Source: a virus. From it: a DNA stretch of 38,015 bases. The notes under the pieces are model-generated. The model worked only from the letters and a program-made list of their open reading frames with translations. It ran no database searches and was not told the DNA's origin. Each line of letters opens with the position of its first letter. Positions within the stretch are counted from its first letter, which is position 1. Shown one piece after another: positions 13,610-21,699 of the stretch. Where the stretch lies: positions 1-38,015 of the IMG/VR virus record IMGVR_UViG_3300043409_001222; one strand, given 5' to 3'. The position numbers and the translations under genes are program-made.

Positions 13610-13933
13610 ATGATCACAGAAACACAATATTTAGAGGCTAAAAAATTATATCTAAAATCTAAAAGTATTTTAATAAAATATAATTCTCAACAACCAAAAA
13701 TAAAAAACAAAGTTGGCAGAAAACTTTTTGCGCATCCAAGTGAAGAAGAAATTAGTTTTTGTTTGGAATTAATATTTAAAGAAAAACCAAAATTAATGTA
13801 CACGGAAATAATTTCATTAATGGCATCTAATTTAAAAATCGGAATAAACTCATGCAAAAAAATATTTACTAAAATAGTTTTAGAAGAAAAAATTAAAAGT
13901 AACGGTCCGAGAAAATCTTATGAAAAAAACTAA
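13610..13933 (+). CDS. Hypothetical protein, 107 aa
   Basis: The ATG at 13610 is preferred: a frame start at 13574 (TTG) overlaps the -7 box TATATTTG. The product is basic, with probable helices: EAKKLYLKSKSILIKYNSQQ, then HPSEEEISFCLELIFKEKPK, and a region that may be a helix-turn-helix (GINSCKKIFTKIVLEEKIKS). Candidate DNA-binding protein beside the putative origin; family unknown. It overlaps the next gene by 14 bases. Confidence 0.55.
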   Translation: MITETQYLEAKKLYLKSKSILIKYNSQQPKIKNKVGRKLFAHPSEEEISFCLELIFKEKPKLMYTEIISLMASNLKIGINSCKKIFTKIVLEEKIKSNGPRKSYEKN

Positions 13934-14117
13934 TTGCAAACATTGTCAGATGCCCTGCAAGCAACAAGGAAAAACAGAATGCTCTAAATACAACGCAATA
14001 GCAGACAGACCATCACAACTACCAACGCTAATAAGGGAAGCTATAAACAAAGGAGATCATAAAAAAGTAAAGGAATTGCAAATTGAACTTGATCAGTTTA
14101 ATTATGGGAAGTGTTAA
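13920..14117 (+). CDS. Small Cys-rich hypothetical protein
   Basis: A 65-residue protein starting MKKTNCKHCQMPCKQQGKTE with C-x2-C-x3-C-x7-C spacing, which could bind a metal. A helical segment LREAINKGDHKKVKELQIEL-type follows (present here as IREAINKGDHKKVKELQIEL). Phage proteins with this N-terminal Cys cluster and E-IN-GD--KV-EL tail occur in Bacteroidota phages. Function unknown to me. Confidence 0.6.
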   Translation: MKKTNCKHCQMPCKQQGKTECSKYNAIADRPSQLPTLIREAINKGDHKKVKELQIELDQFNYGKC

Positions 14118-14198
14118 AATAGTGTTAAAATTAATATTTAGAGTTGCAAATGTAAATAGTTGTTGTATCTTTGCTAAAGAAATCAAAAAAATATAATT

Positions 14199-14285
14199 AT
14201 GAAAACATCAGAAAAAATAATCGCAGTTTTAACAATCGCTATAATAATAGCAATTCATTTAATAACTCCAAATATTTATAAATAA
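14199..14285 (+). CDS. Single-span membrane peptide, 28 aa
   Basis: Preceded by the -7 box TATCTTTG at 14166-14173, 25 bases upstream. The frame MKTSEKIIAVLTIAIIIAIH has one hydrophobic helix (7-22). Its TAA overlaps the next ATG (TAATG), so it may mainly couple translation of the downstream gene, or act as a small membrane protein. Confidence 0.45.
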   Translation: MKTSEKIIAVLTIAIIIAIHLITPNIYK

Positions 14286-14653
14286 TGATAAAAGTAATTG
14301 AAAATTTAAACATAGATCACAACGGGAATATTTACACGCCCGAAAGTATAGGGTATCATTCTTTGTATTGCAAGTTTATTCAAAAAAACATTCCTTTCAA
14401 AATAGGCTCTGTAATCGAAGAAAAAACAGTAGGACGACCTAGAACATCAAACAGAGAGAGATTGCAGTTGTACGTGCAAAAAAACCATATAGAAAAGGTT
14501 AGGACGTTTAAAAAAGGTTTAGATATTGAGGAATACATTGTAAAAAAGGTAAATGAGGGACAAGAAAGCGATGTTAAGCCTTATACAATTGAAACAATAC
14601 CGTTTAATTTGATTGAGTTTTGGGTAGAAAAATATAAAATAGAAAAATCATGA
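14285..14653 (+). CDS. Hypothetical protein with a GRPR basic motif
   Basis: A 122-residue protein. The N-terminal half includes IDHNGNIYTPESIGYHSLYC. The middle has EKTVGRPRTSNRERLQLYVQ, a basic GRPR-type stretch often found in DNA-binding proteins, followed by helical KVRTFKKGLDIEEYIVKKVN. DNA binding is a suggestion only. It overlaps the next gene by ATGA. Confidence 0.55.
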   Translation: MIKVIENLNIDHNGNIYTPESIGYHSLYCKFIQKNIPFKIGSVIEEKTVGRPRTSNRERLQLYVQKNHIEKVRTFKKGLDIEEYIVKKVNEGQESDVKPYTIETIPFNLIEFWVEKYKIEKS

Positions 14654-15150
14654 AAAATATATTAATTACATTATTATTCCCTATTTTCGCTTTTAGCCAA
14701 ACAGGGGTATATCATCAATTTGTTAGTTCAAATTGGATGCTATGAGCAGATGCTTTATTTGAAACTAACAACGGACATATAGGTATTGGTTTTAGCGGTG
14801 CATTAGATAAAATGACCGCAGCAGGAGAATGGCGTCCAGGAAAAGCGCAAGATTACGAAAAACAATACATTACAGGTCAAGAAAAAGAAAGATGGTTTTC
14901 TTGTTACGGGATCATTTCAAAAGGATACATAAACGAAATACAAGTTTCTTTTAATGCTGGCTTTGGTTTATTCGATGTAAAGGACGAATTTAATAAATAT
15001 GGGTATTTGTATAATAAAAATAAATTCGTTCAATGCGTGCCTTTAATTGGCGTGGGTGGTCAATATGCAATTACTAAAGATGTGGGGGTAATGATCGGAG
15101 TAGATACTTTCAACGGAGCAAAAATAGGAATATCAATAATATTTGAGTAG
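14650..15150 (+). pseudogene. Exported beta-barrel-like protein interrupted by an in-frame TGA
   Basis: An ATG at 14650 opens a frame with a clear signal peptide (MKNILITLLFPIFAFSQ), then reads to codon 32, where TGA (14743-14745) interrupts it. The same frame continues for 135 more codons. The remaining sequence has alternating strands and Gly/aromatic ends (FNAGFGLFDVKDEF, GVGGQYAITKDVGVMIGVD, ending IGISIIFE), as in small outer-membrane barrels. The context NWML-stop-ADALFE suggests a Trp codon (TGG) became TGA. Either a recent nonsense mutation, a sequencing error, or read-through. A phage-encoded surface protein could alter host receptors, but that is speculation. Confidence 0.6.
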
Positions 15151-15154
15151 TAGT

Positions 15155-15292
15155 ATGAGAACAAAAAAAAGGAATCCCGAAACAAAAAAAGTCTATATCT
15201 TCGATGAGCCTTATGAAAATCGAGAAAAAGCAAAACAACTAGCGGAATTAAATAAAAATAAAAAAGTAGATAGATATGACATTAAGAGATAA
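15155..15292 (+). CDS. Small basic hypothetical protein, 45 aa
   Basis: Frame MRTKKRNPETKKVYIFDEPY then Lys/Asn-rich (ENREKAKQLAELNKNKKVDR). It overlaps the next gene by 17 bases. No recognised family; its tight packing in the operon is the main support. Confidence 0.45.
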   Translation: MRTKKRNPETKKVYIFDEPYENREKAKQLAELNKNKKVDRYDIKR

Positions 15293-15470
15293 AATAGTAG
15301 AAGCAACCGATTTGTTCTATAAAAGCAAATTAGATAGTTTAGAAAAAATTGCAAATGAATACGCTATTGAGTTTGCTGAGTGGGTAACAGATTCGAGAAA
15401 CGAAAATGTAAAAGGCAGTATATCAATAGAACAACTTTTAGAAATATTTAAAAAAGAAACTAAATTATGA
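15276..15470 (+). CDS. Hypothetical protein, 64 aa
   Basis: Helical, MTLRDKIVEATDLFYKSKLD..., with EFAEWVTDSRNENVKGSISI and a final IEQLLEIFKKETKL. It resembles short phage proteins of unknown function that precede terminase genes. The stop overlaps the next ATG by ATGA. Confidence 0.55.
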   Translation: MTLRDKIVEATDLFYKSKLDSLEKIANEYAIEFAEWVTDSRNENVKGSISIEQLLEIFKKETKL

Positions 15471-15547
15471 CACCACAAACAAAAATTAAAATAGGACTTT
15501 TGTATTTTTGGCTCTTTATTGTAATGTTTATTAATTTAATTTTGTAA
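15467..15547 (+). CDS. Single-span membrane peptide, 26 aa
   Basis: Frame MTPQTKIKIGLLYFWLFIVM ending in FINLIL: one hydrophobic span (residues 9-26). Its end overlaps the promoter of the terminase operon. Expression is not certain. Confidence 0.4.
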   Translation: MTPQTKIKIGLLYFWLFIVMFINLIL

Positions 15548-15552
15548 ATTTG
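15545..15552 (+). promoter_or_regulatory. Promoter -7 box of the terminase operon
   Basis: TAAATTTG fits TAnnTTTG and ends 5 bases before the ATG at 15558, predicting an mRNA that starts at or next to the start codon. Confidence 0.55.
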
Positions 15553-15557
15553 TGGCT

Positions 15558-15935
15558 ATGGCATACGATAAAAAAGAAATATTTGAACAAGCAAAACAAG
15601 CTGTAATTAATAATAGCTTGTATTTTATTGAAGATATAGTTGCTTTTGTTTCTTGTAGTCGTTCAACTTTTTACGAGTACTTTCCAGCTGACTCGGACGA
15701 ATCGGACAACTTAAAAGAGTTATTAGACAAAAACAAAGTAGCTACAAAAGTTAAATTGCGTAAAAAGTTAGGAGAGGGAGAAAAAGCAGCAGAAATACTA
15801 GCTTTATACAAACTTATTGCAACAGATGACGAAAGGCGCGCTTTATCAATGCAACACATCGACCATACTACAAAAGGCGAACAAATAAACGTTATATCAC
15901 TAGGTAACGGTATCAATCCAAATGAGACTACTTAA
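15558..15935 (+). CDS. Terminase small subunit
   Basis: DNA-recognition subunit of the packaging motor. A GTG at 15552 also fits the frame, but it is the last base of the -7 box, so the ATG at 15558 is used (125 residues). The N-terminal half contains a helix-turn-helix-like segment, IVAFVSCSRSTFYEYFPADS. The helical middle (ALYKLIATDDERRALSMQHI) is typical of Bacteroidota phage small terminases. It overlaps terL by 14 bases. Confidence 0.75.
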   Translation: MAYDKKEIFEQAKQAVINNSLYFIEDIVAFVSCSRSTFYEYFPADSDESDNLKELLDKNKVATKVKLRKKLGEGEKAAEILALYKLIATDDERRALSMQHIDHTTKGEQINVISLGNGINPNETT

Positions 15936-17220
15936 AAAGCAGGAACACGCTGTATTTTACTTAAAAGACAATCAAACTAAAGAATTGATTTATGGTGGGG
16001 CTGCTGGTGGTGGCAAAAGTGCATTAGGTGTGCTTTGGCTTATTGAACAATGCCAAACATATCCAGGAACTAGGTGGTTAATGGGTAGATCAAAATTAAA
16101 AGCATTAAAAGAAACTACTTTAAATACATTCTTTGAACAAGCTAACGCATTAAAAATAAGTAATCAATTTAATTTTAATGCTCAAGCGGGTATAATATAT
16201 TGGAATAACGGGAGCGAAATACTTTTAAAAGATTTATACGCATACCCTAGTGATCCCAATTTTGATAGTTTAGGTTCGTTAGAGATTACAGGTGCTTTTA
16301 TTGACGAGTGCAACCAAATCACTTATAAGGCGTGGCAGATTGTTAAGTCACGTATTCGTTATAAAATAAAGCAATTAGGAATAACTCCTAAAATGTTAGG
16401 CACTTGTAACCCCGCTAAAAATTGGGTTTATGCTCAGTTTTACCTAAAAGATAAAAACGGTAAAATTGACAATGACAAGAAATTTATTCAAGCTTTACCA
16501 ACGGATAACCCACATTTACCGCAATCTTACTTAGATTCTCTTTTGTCGTTAGATGACAATTCAAAGCAACGTTTGTATTTTGGTAATTGGGAATACGATA
16601 ACGACCCCGCAAAATTAATTGATTACGAGAATATACAAAATATTTTTACTAACGATTTTATACAACACGGAGAAAAGTTTATAAGTGCTGATATTGCCCG
16701 TTTTGGTAGCGATAAAATGGTTATTATGGTTTGGAGCGGGTTTAGGGTTATTGAAATATTTACGCTCGCCAAATCAAGTATTACAGATACCGTAAAAGCT
16801 ATAAAAGATTTATCAACTAAACATTCAGTACCTTTAAACAACATCATTGCTGATGAGGACGGTGTTGGCGGTGGTGTAGTTGATATGTTACGATGCAAAG
16901 GATTCATAAATAATTCAAAACCTTTACCCGTCGAAAATGTAATTGTGCAATATCAGAACCTTAAAACGCAATGTTACTATAAGTTAGCAGAATTAATACA
17001 ATCTAATTTAATTTTCGTAAATTGCAACGATAATTCAGTAGTTGATGAAATTACAAAGGAATTAGAGCAAGTGAAAAGAGATAAAATCGATAGTGACGGG
17101 AAGCTACAAATAATAAGCAAAGAAAAAGTAAAAGAGTTAATTGGTAGATCACCCGATTACTCAGATGCTTTAATGATGCGTATGTATTTCGAGTTTAGAC
17201 AATCTTTTTTCGTAGTTTAA
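15922..17220 (+). CDS. terL: Terminase large subunit
   Basis: ATP-driven DNA translocase and headful or site-specific nuclease that packages DNA through the portal. In 432 residues: Walker A GGAAGGGKS (25-33), Walker B and catalytic Glu in FIDEC (about 126-130), C-motif-like MLGTCNPAKNW (about 154-164). The RNase H-like nuclease has SADIARFGSD (about 254-263), ADEDGVGGG (about 309-317) and DYSDALMM (about 412-419) as its acidic residues. Length and order are normal for the phage Terminase_6/17 type. Confidence 0.92.
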   Translation: MRLLKKQEHAVFYLKDNQTKELIYGGAAGGGKSALGVLWLIEQCQTYPGTRWLMGRSKLKALKETTLNTFFEQANALKISNQFNFNAQAGIIYWNNGSEILLKDLYAYPSDPNFDSLGSLEITGAFIDECNQITYKAWQIVKSRIRYKIKQLGITPKMLGTCNPAKNWVYAQFYLKDKNGKIDNDKKFIQALPTDNPHLPQSYLDSLLSLDDNSKQRLYFGNWEYDNDPAKLIDYENIQNIFTNDFIQHGEKFISADIARFGSDKMVIMVWSGFRVIEIFTLAKSSITDTVKAIKDLSTKHSVPLNNIIADEDGVGGGVVDMLRCKGFINNSKPLPVENVIVQYQNLKTQCYYKLAELIQSNLIFVNCNDNSVVDEITKELEQVKRDKIDSDGKLQIISKEKVKELIGRSPDYSDALMMRMYFEFRQSFFVV

Positions 17221-17232
17221 CACAAAAATATA

Positions 17233-17240
17233 TATCTTTG
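17233..17240 (+). promoter_or_regulatory. Promoter -7 box before the portal gene
   Basis: TATCTTTG ends 4 bases before the ATG at 17245. It predicts a leaderless or near-leaderless transcript. Confidence 0.6.
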
Positions 17241-17244
17241 TTTT

Positions 17245-18621
17245 ATGGCAAATATTTTTTCAAATCTTTTCAATAGAAATAAACAGCAAGAAAACGCATT
17301 TAACAAGGCGTTCTATCAGTTGTTAGGCGGTGCGACTACCAAATACGATCAAAACAATGTAACTTACTTAGAGAAAGGGTATAACATCAATCCCGATGTT
17401 TATTCGATTATAAATAAGCAGTCATTAAAAACCGTATCCGTTCCTTACGCTATAAAAAAAGTAAAAGATAAAAAATCGCACTACGAATTAAAACAACTAA
17501 AGGAAGCTACTAAAGGATCAGTATCTTTTAATCAGTTCGTAAAGCAAATAAAACTACAAACTAAAGCCTATTCAGATGAAACTTTACCTTTTCCATTAGA
17601 GCAACCAAACCCAACACAAACGTGGAGTGATATTTGGGCGTTATACAAAACTTATATGAAAATTACAGGCAACTGCTATATTTATTTTGTTACACCTGAG
17701 GACGGAATGAATAAAGGCGTTCCGTTATTAGTTTATGTGTTACCTGCTCATATGATTGAAATAGTTTTGAAGCCTAACGCTGATATGTTAAGCGTTGAAA
17801 GTCCTATTTCACATTATATGCTTACTGAGGGTAATCAATACATAGATTTTAAAGCAGAAAACGTAATTCATATAAAATACCCTAATCCAAACTTTGATAC
17901 GCAAGGGTCTCATTTATACGGTCATTCGCCATTACAAGCAGCATTGCGTAATATTAACATCCAAAATAGCGCAATTGATAACAATATCAAAATGATGCAA
18001 AATAGCGGTGCTTATGGGTTCTTATTTGGAAAAGGTACACCGTTAACACAAGATCAAGCTAATTCATTAAAAGAAAAGTTGATTGAATTGGATAATGATA
18101 CGTCAAGACTTGGTAAAATAGGCGCATCTAGTGCTGAGGTTGGTTTCCAAAGAATAGCTTTAACAACCGACGAATTAAAGCCTTTTGATTACTTACAATG
18201 GGACAGGAATACTATTTGTAATGTACTTAATTATCCTAAGGAGTTACTAGGAGAAAAGACAGGCGGTTCACTAGCTAAAACAGACTCGAACGATGCTCGA
18301 AAAGAGTTGATTACAAACGATATTCAACCCGATTTAGTGCTATTGCAAGATAGCTTAAACAAACATTTTATACCGCTCTTTAAAGGTTATGAAGATGCGG
18401 TTATAGAATGGGATTGTACGGAATTGCCAGAGATGCAGGAGGACATGGCTAAGATGATAGAGTGGTTGGATAAACTACCATTGACACCTAACGAAATGAG
18501 AACGGCTTTTAAATACGAAACGTTAAATGATGACGGTATGGATACTGTTTGGATAAATAGCGGTAAAATGCGAGTTGATGAAATAAGCGAGGGAACTTTT
18601 AACAATGCTAATAATTTATAG
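17245..18621 (+). CDS. Portal protein (HK97 family)
   Basis: A 458-residue portal subunit; twelve form the ring at the capsid vertex for DNA entry and exit. Recognisable segments: YINPDVYSIINKQSLKTVSV-type start (here GYNINPDVYSIINKQSLKTV), ITGNCYIYFV, YPNPNFDTQGSHLYGHSPLQ, SGAYGFLFGKG, and the C-terminal FDYLQWDRNTICNVLNYPKE and PLTPNEMRTAFKYE. The last two are typical of HK97-type portals. It lies between terL and the Mu F-like gene. Confidence 0.9.
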   Translation: MANIFSNLFNRNKQQENAFNKAFYQLLGGATTKYDQNNVTYLEKGYNINPDVYSIINKQSLKTVSVPYAIKKVKDKKSHYELKQLKEATKGSVSFNQFVKQIKLQTKAYSDETLPFPLEQPNPTQTWSDIWALYKTYMKITGNCYIYFVTPEDGMNKGVPLLVYVLPAHMIEIVLKPNADMLSVESPISHYMLTEGNQYIDFKAENVIHIKYPNPNFDTQGSHLYGHSPLQAALRNINIQNSAIDNNIKMMQNSGAYGFLFGKGTPLTQDQANSLKEKLIELDNDTSRLGKIGASSAEVGFQRIALTTDELKPFDYLQWDRNTICNVLNYPKELLGEKTGGSLAKTDSNDARKELITNDIQPDLVLLQDSLNKHFIPLFKGYEDAVIEWDCTELPEMQEDMAKMIEWLDKLPLTPNEMRTAFKYETLNDDGMDTVWINSGKMRVDEISEGTFNNANNL

Positions 18622-18624
18622 GTT

Positions 18625-18717
18625 ATGTGGGAATTTATAACAAAACCAAGAGTATCGTATTTAAGTTTTATAATTACATTAATAATTCTTGATGTAATAA
18701 AAGAATATTTATTTTAA
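18625..18717 (+). CDS. Single-span membrane peptide, 30 aa
   Basis: Frame MWEFITKPRVSYLSFIITLI ending in ILDVIKEYLF: one hydrophobic span (about residues 12-24). Its TAA overlaps the next ATG (TAATG). Probably translated, if only for coupling; function unknown. Confidence 0.45.
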   Translation: MWEFITKPRVSYLSFIITLIILDVIKEYLF

Positions 18718-19478
18718 TGAATTGGCAAAAACAACAAAGCATATATGAGCGTAAAGCATACCGAATAATTCAGAATCACATAAAAAAGATACTGAATGAT
18801 TTACCTATTAACAACGTATCAAAATCAACTTTAAAATATCTTTTACAAGGCAATATTAACGAAGAAAAGATAAAAAATATGTTTGTAGAAATATACACGA
18901 CAATCGGTTTTGACTACGCTAAAAAGGTTAATTTGACTTTTGAAAGGTATAAAAAAAAGAATATTCTTTTTAATGATGAATTGTTAAAGGAAATTTTACT
19001 ATTTTTGTCTAACGAGGGCGGTATTAAAATAGTATCAGTTCGTGAAACGTTAATTGAAAGCATTATAAAGGAAGTAAACGAGCAATTAAACGAACAAAAC
19101 TCTTTAATTGATATTCGAGACGCTATTTATAATATAGTTCGTAAATCTCAATCATTTTACAAATGGCAAGCGTTACGAATTGCAAGGACTGAAACAACAA
19201 GCGCAAGCGGTTTTGCTGCATATCAGTCAGCATTGCAAAGTGAGTTAGTAATGGAAAAACAATGGATTAGTGCAACCGATAATAGAACACGTCGAGACCA
19301 TATAATTGAAAACGGGCAAAAAGTAGATTTAGAAGATCCTTTTATAATGGCAGATGGAAGTAAGCTGCTTTATCCTGGTGATATAAAAGGTAAAGCAAGT
19401 CAGATTATAAATTGCAGATGCACAATAGGTTTTGTACCTAAAAGAGATGAAGACGGAATGTTAATAATAAAAGGTTAG
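18717..19478 (+). CDS. Minor head protein, Mu gpF / SPP1 gp7-like
   Basis: A 253-residue head morphogenesis protein. The signature C-terminal domain is present: ALRIARTETTSASGFAAYQS, KQWISATDNRTRRDHIIENG, then DPFIMADGSKLLYPGD and a final NCRCTIGFV. The RTE, D-R-R-H and NCRC motifs define the Mu F-like family, present in a few copies per head and linked to DNA ejection. It follows the portal gene as usual. Confidence 0.88.
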   Translation: MNWQKQQSIYERKAYRIIQNHIKKILNDLPINNVSKSTLKYLLQGNINEEKIKNMFVEIYTTIGFDYAKKVNLTFERYKKKNILFNDELLKEILLFLSNEGGIKIVSVRETLIESIIKEVNEQLNEQNSLIDIRDAIYNIVRKSQSFYKWQALRIARTETTSASGFAAYQSALQSELVMEKQWISATDNRTRRDHIIENGQKVDLEDPFIMADGSKLLYPGDIKGKASQIINCRCTIGFVPKRDEDGMLIIKG

Positions 19479-19481
19479 GAT

Positions 19482-20141
19482 ATGGATTTTAAACAATTAT
19501 CGTACGATTTAAAGGAATTAGACGAAAAAAAAGGAGTAGTGACCGCTTATGCAAATGCTTATAACTTTAAAGATAGCGACGGAGATATTTCTGCTTATGG
19601 TTCGTTCGAAAAAACGGTAAATGAAAACTTTAAACGTATTCGTGTTTTGAAAGACCACGACCCAAAAATGATGATAGGCGTACCTTTAAATATTGATACT
19701 AAAGATACATACGGATTACTTACAACAAGTCAATTTAATATGAATAAAGACTTAGGTAGGGATATGTTCCAAGATGTAAAATTAATGCACGAAAACGGCT
19801 TAAATGCTGAATTAAGTATAGGTTACAAAGTAATGCAAAGGGATCAAAAAAACAAAAGCATTATTAGTGAGTATAAGTTAATGGAATATTCTTTTTTGTC
19901 ATCTTGGGGTGCCAACGAATTAAGCACGGTACAAGGTATTAAGAATATAAAATCTACTTACGGAATTTTAGAATTAATTGAAAAAGCATACAATTTAGAT
20001 TACTCTGATACAAGACTAAGACAAATTGAAACAATATTAAAAGCACTTACTGATAAGCCGTCAGAAACTGACACTTTGAATGAAAAGCCGCTTATACTAG
20101 ACACGTTAAAATCATTTTCACAAACACTAAACATTAAATAA
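19482..20141 (+). CDS. Prohead protease (HK97 family)
   Basis: A 219-residue serine protease that cleaves the capsid scaffold during maturation. Catalytic His59 in RVLKDHDP and Ser112 in NAELSIGY fit the herpes/HK97-type protease fold. The N-terminus (KKGVVTAYANAYNFKDSDGD) and GSFEKTVNE are family-like. The C-terminal part (from about 165) is likely scaffold-like. It ends 1 base before the capsid gene. Confidence 0.88.
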   Translation: MDFKQLSYDLKELDEKKGVVTAYANAYNFKDSDGDISAYGSFEKTVNENFKRIRVLKDHDPKMMIGVPLNIDTKDTYGLLTTSQFNMNKDLGRDMFQDVKLMHENGLNAELSIGYKVMQRDQKNKSIISEYKLMEYSFLSSWGANELSTVQGIKNIKSTYGILELIEKAYNLDYSDTRLRQIETILKALTDKPSETDTLNEKPLILDTLKSFSQTLNIK

Positions 20142-20142
20142 A

Positions 20143-21387
20143 ATGGCATTAGATTTAGAATTAAAACAAGAGTTCGAAGCAATAAAAACAGGCTTAGAAA
20201 CAAAAACATCAGTAGAAGTAAAAAGTGCAATTGACGCATTAGAGTTGAAATTAGCTGATTCAGACGCTAAAACACAAAAAGCATTTGAATCTAAATTAGC
20301 TACTTTAACTTCTGAAATGGAAGCTAAATTTATGGCTGACATTAAAGCAGTTCAAGAACACGCGGATAAATTAGATTTAAAATTAAACGCTACTACTAAA
20401 GTTAATGCAAAAGGAGCTGAAAACTTTGATGATGTATTAAAGGAAGCTATTTTAGGAAAATCAAAAGAGATTGAAGATTTTAGAGACAAAAAAACTAAAT
20501 CAGTAGAACTTGAATTAAAAGCGGTTGGAGACTTTACAACTTCAAACGTTACAGGCGGAAATAGATACGGTCAATTATTTGCTCCTCAGATTATCGACTT
20601 ACCATCTCGCAAAATGCATATGGATGAAATTTTGCCAGGCGGGACAATTGGAGCTGGTAATTCATTCACATTTATGCGTGAAGTTGGAGTAGGTGAGGGA
20701 GAAATTGCGCCAACTGCTGAAGGAGCTACAAAAGCACAATTTGATTTAGACCTTGAGGAGTCTACCGTGCAAGTAGAGACTATTGCAGGTTGGATGAGAG
20801 TGACCCGAAAAGCAATGAGTAATATACCTGGTTTCATTTCTTATTTGCAACGTAGATTACCACAAAAATTTAGAAATGTTCTCGACAACCAAGTTTTATA
20901 CGGATCAGGAACGACTCCAAACATCAAAGGTATTTTAACATCAGGTAATTTTACAGCTTCAACAGCTACTATTACATTGCCTTTAATTGAAAAAATTATT
21001 TCTGATATTTCAAGATTAGAGGATGCTTTTGAGAGAAATGCAAACGCTATAATTTTAAGACCATCGGCTTACTATTCTTTTTTCTTGAATAAAGCAAGTG
21101 GTTCAGGAGAATATGATTTACCTCAAGGAGTTTCTATTGTAAATGGACGTTTATTCTTTATGGGAATACCTGCTTATGCTTCTACTGCATTAACAGGAAC
21201 TGATTATATAGTAGGAGATTTAGAAGGCGCTCAATTACTTACTCAGGAATCAATGAGAATTGAATTTTTTGAGCAAGACGGTACAAACGTTAGAGAAAAT
21301 AAAGTAACTGTACGTATTGAAGGAAATTTTGCATTGCCTGTTTACGGTTCTACTTATTTTATTAAAGGAACTACTGCACAAGCATAA
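20143..21387 (+). CDS. Major capsid protein (HK97 fold)
   Basis: A 414-residue capsid subunit. The first 100 residues are Lys/Glu/Ala-rich coiled coil (the delta domain, expected to be removed by the protease). The mature part has the HK97 order: MHMDEILPGGTIGAGNSFTF, EGATKAQFDLDLEESTVQVE, GWMRVTRKAMSNIPGFISYL, LYGSGTTPNIKGILTSGNFT and the C-terminal DYIVGDLEGAQLLTQESMRI. Two terminators follow. Confidence 0.92.
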   Translation: MALDLELKQEFEAIKTGLETKTSVEVKSAIDALELKLADSDAKTQKAFESKLATLTSEMEAKFMADIKAVQEHADKLDLKLNATTKVNAKGAENFDDVLKEAILGKSKEIEDFRDKKTKSVELELKAVGDFTTSNVTGGNRYGQLFAPQIIDLPSRKMHMDEILPGGTIGAGNSFTFMREVGVGEGEIAPTAEGATKAQFDLDLEESTVQVETIAGWMRVTRKAMSNIPGFISYLQRRLPQKFRNVLDNQVLYGSGTTPNIKGILTSGNFTASTATITLPLIEKIISDISRLEDAFERNANAIILRPSAYYSFFLNKASGSGEYDLPQGVSIVNGRLFFMGIPAYASTALTGTDYIVGDLEGAQLLTQESMRIEFFEQDGTNVRENKVTVRIEGNFALPVYGSTYFIKGTTAQA

Positions 21388-21412
21388 TTAATTTAACAGA
21401 AAGGAGAATTAA

Positions 21413-21441
21413 ACCGATATGTTTTGTATATCGGTTTTTTT
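21413..21441 (+). terminator. Terminator 1 after the capsid gene
   Basis: ACCGATAT (21413-21420) pairs with ATATCGGT (21428-21435) over a 7-base loop, followed by a T-run to 21441. It would lower transcription beyond the capsid gene. Confidence 0.75.
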
Positions 21442-21522
21442 ATTTATATTTGTTTATTCATAATTGATATTTTTTGGTTTTTTAGTTTTTTTTCCCGTTG
21501 CTTAATTGTAACGGGTTTTTTT
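21423..21522 (+). ncRNA. Possible small RNA between two terminators
   Basis: TTTG (21423-21426), 18 bases, then TATATTTG (21445-21452) is a near-consensus promoter. The -33 box lies in the loop of terminator 1. A transcript from about 21457 would run into terminator 2 (CCCGTT 21494-21499, AACGGG 21510-21515, T-run to 21522), giving an RNA of about 65 bases with no open frame of note. Confidence 0.35.
21494..21522 (+). terminator. Terminator 2 after the capsid gene
   Basis: CCCGTT pairs with AACGGG across a 10-base loop, followed by seven T. Confidence 0.7.
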
Positions 21523-21524
21523 AT

Positions 21525-21532
21525 TATCTTTG
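21525..21532 (+). promoter_or_regulatory. Promoter -7 box of the neck operon
   Basis: TATCTTTG directly after terminator 2 and 23 bases before the ATG at 21556, restarting transcription for the neck genes. Confidence 0.55.
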
Positions 21533-21555
21533 AATAACTTAAAATTTAATAAGGT

Positions 21556-21699
21556 ATGAAAGTTATATTTTTAAAAAATCATTTGCATTTCTTAGAGGGT
21601 GATGATTGGGAAGTAAACGATGCGATGGCTAGATATTTAGTTAGAGTTGGAGTTGCTAAAATAGAAGAAAAAGTAAAAAAAGAAAAAGCTAAGAAATGA
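21556..21699 (+). CDS. Small neck-operon protein, 47 aa
   Basis: Frame MKVIFLKNHLHFLEGDDWEV then NDAMARYLVRVGVAKIEEKV and a Lys-rich tail. Short proteins with K-F-K---H---GD-W-V-----A-YL---GVA are regular companions of connector genes in Bacteroidota and other phages; role unknown. The TGA overlaps the next ATG (ATGA). Confidence 0.65.
   Translation: MKVIFLKNHLHFLEGDDWEVNDAMARYLVRVGVAKIEEKVKKEKAKK

Noticed and set aside
13421-13627. 68-codon minus-strand frame across the non-coding region
   Set aside because: Its sequence is formed by the CGTAC repeats and hairpin, and it has no promoter or neighbour.
14743-14745. A changed genetic code with TGA read as an amino acid
   Set aside because: Many well-supported genes end at TGA, including several ATGA overlaps, so recoding of the whole genome is unlikely.
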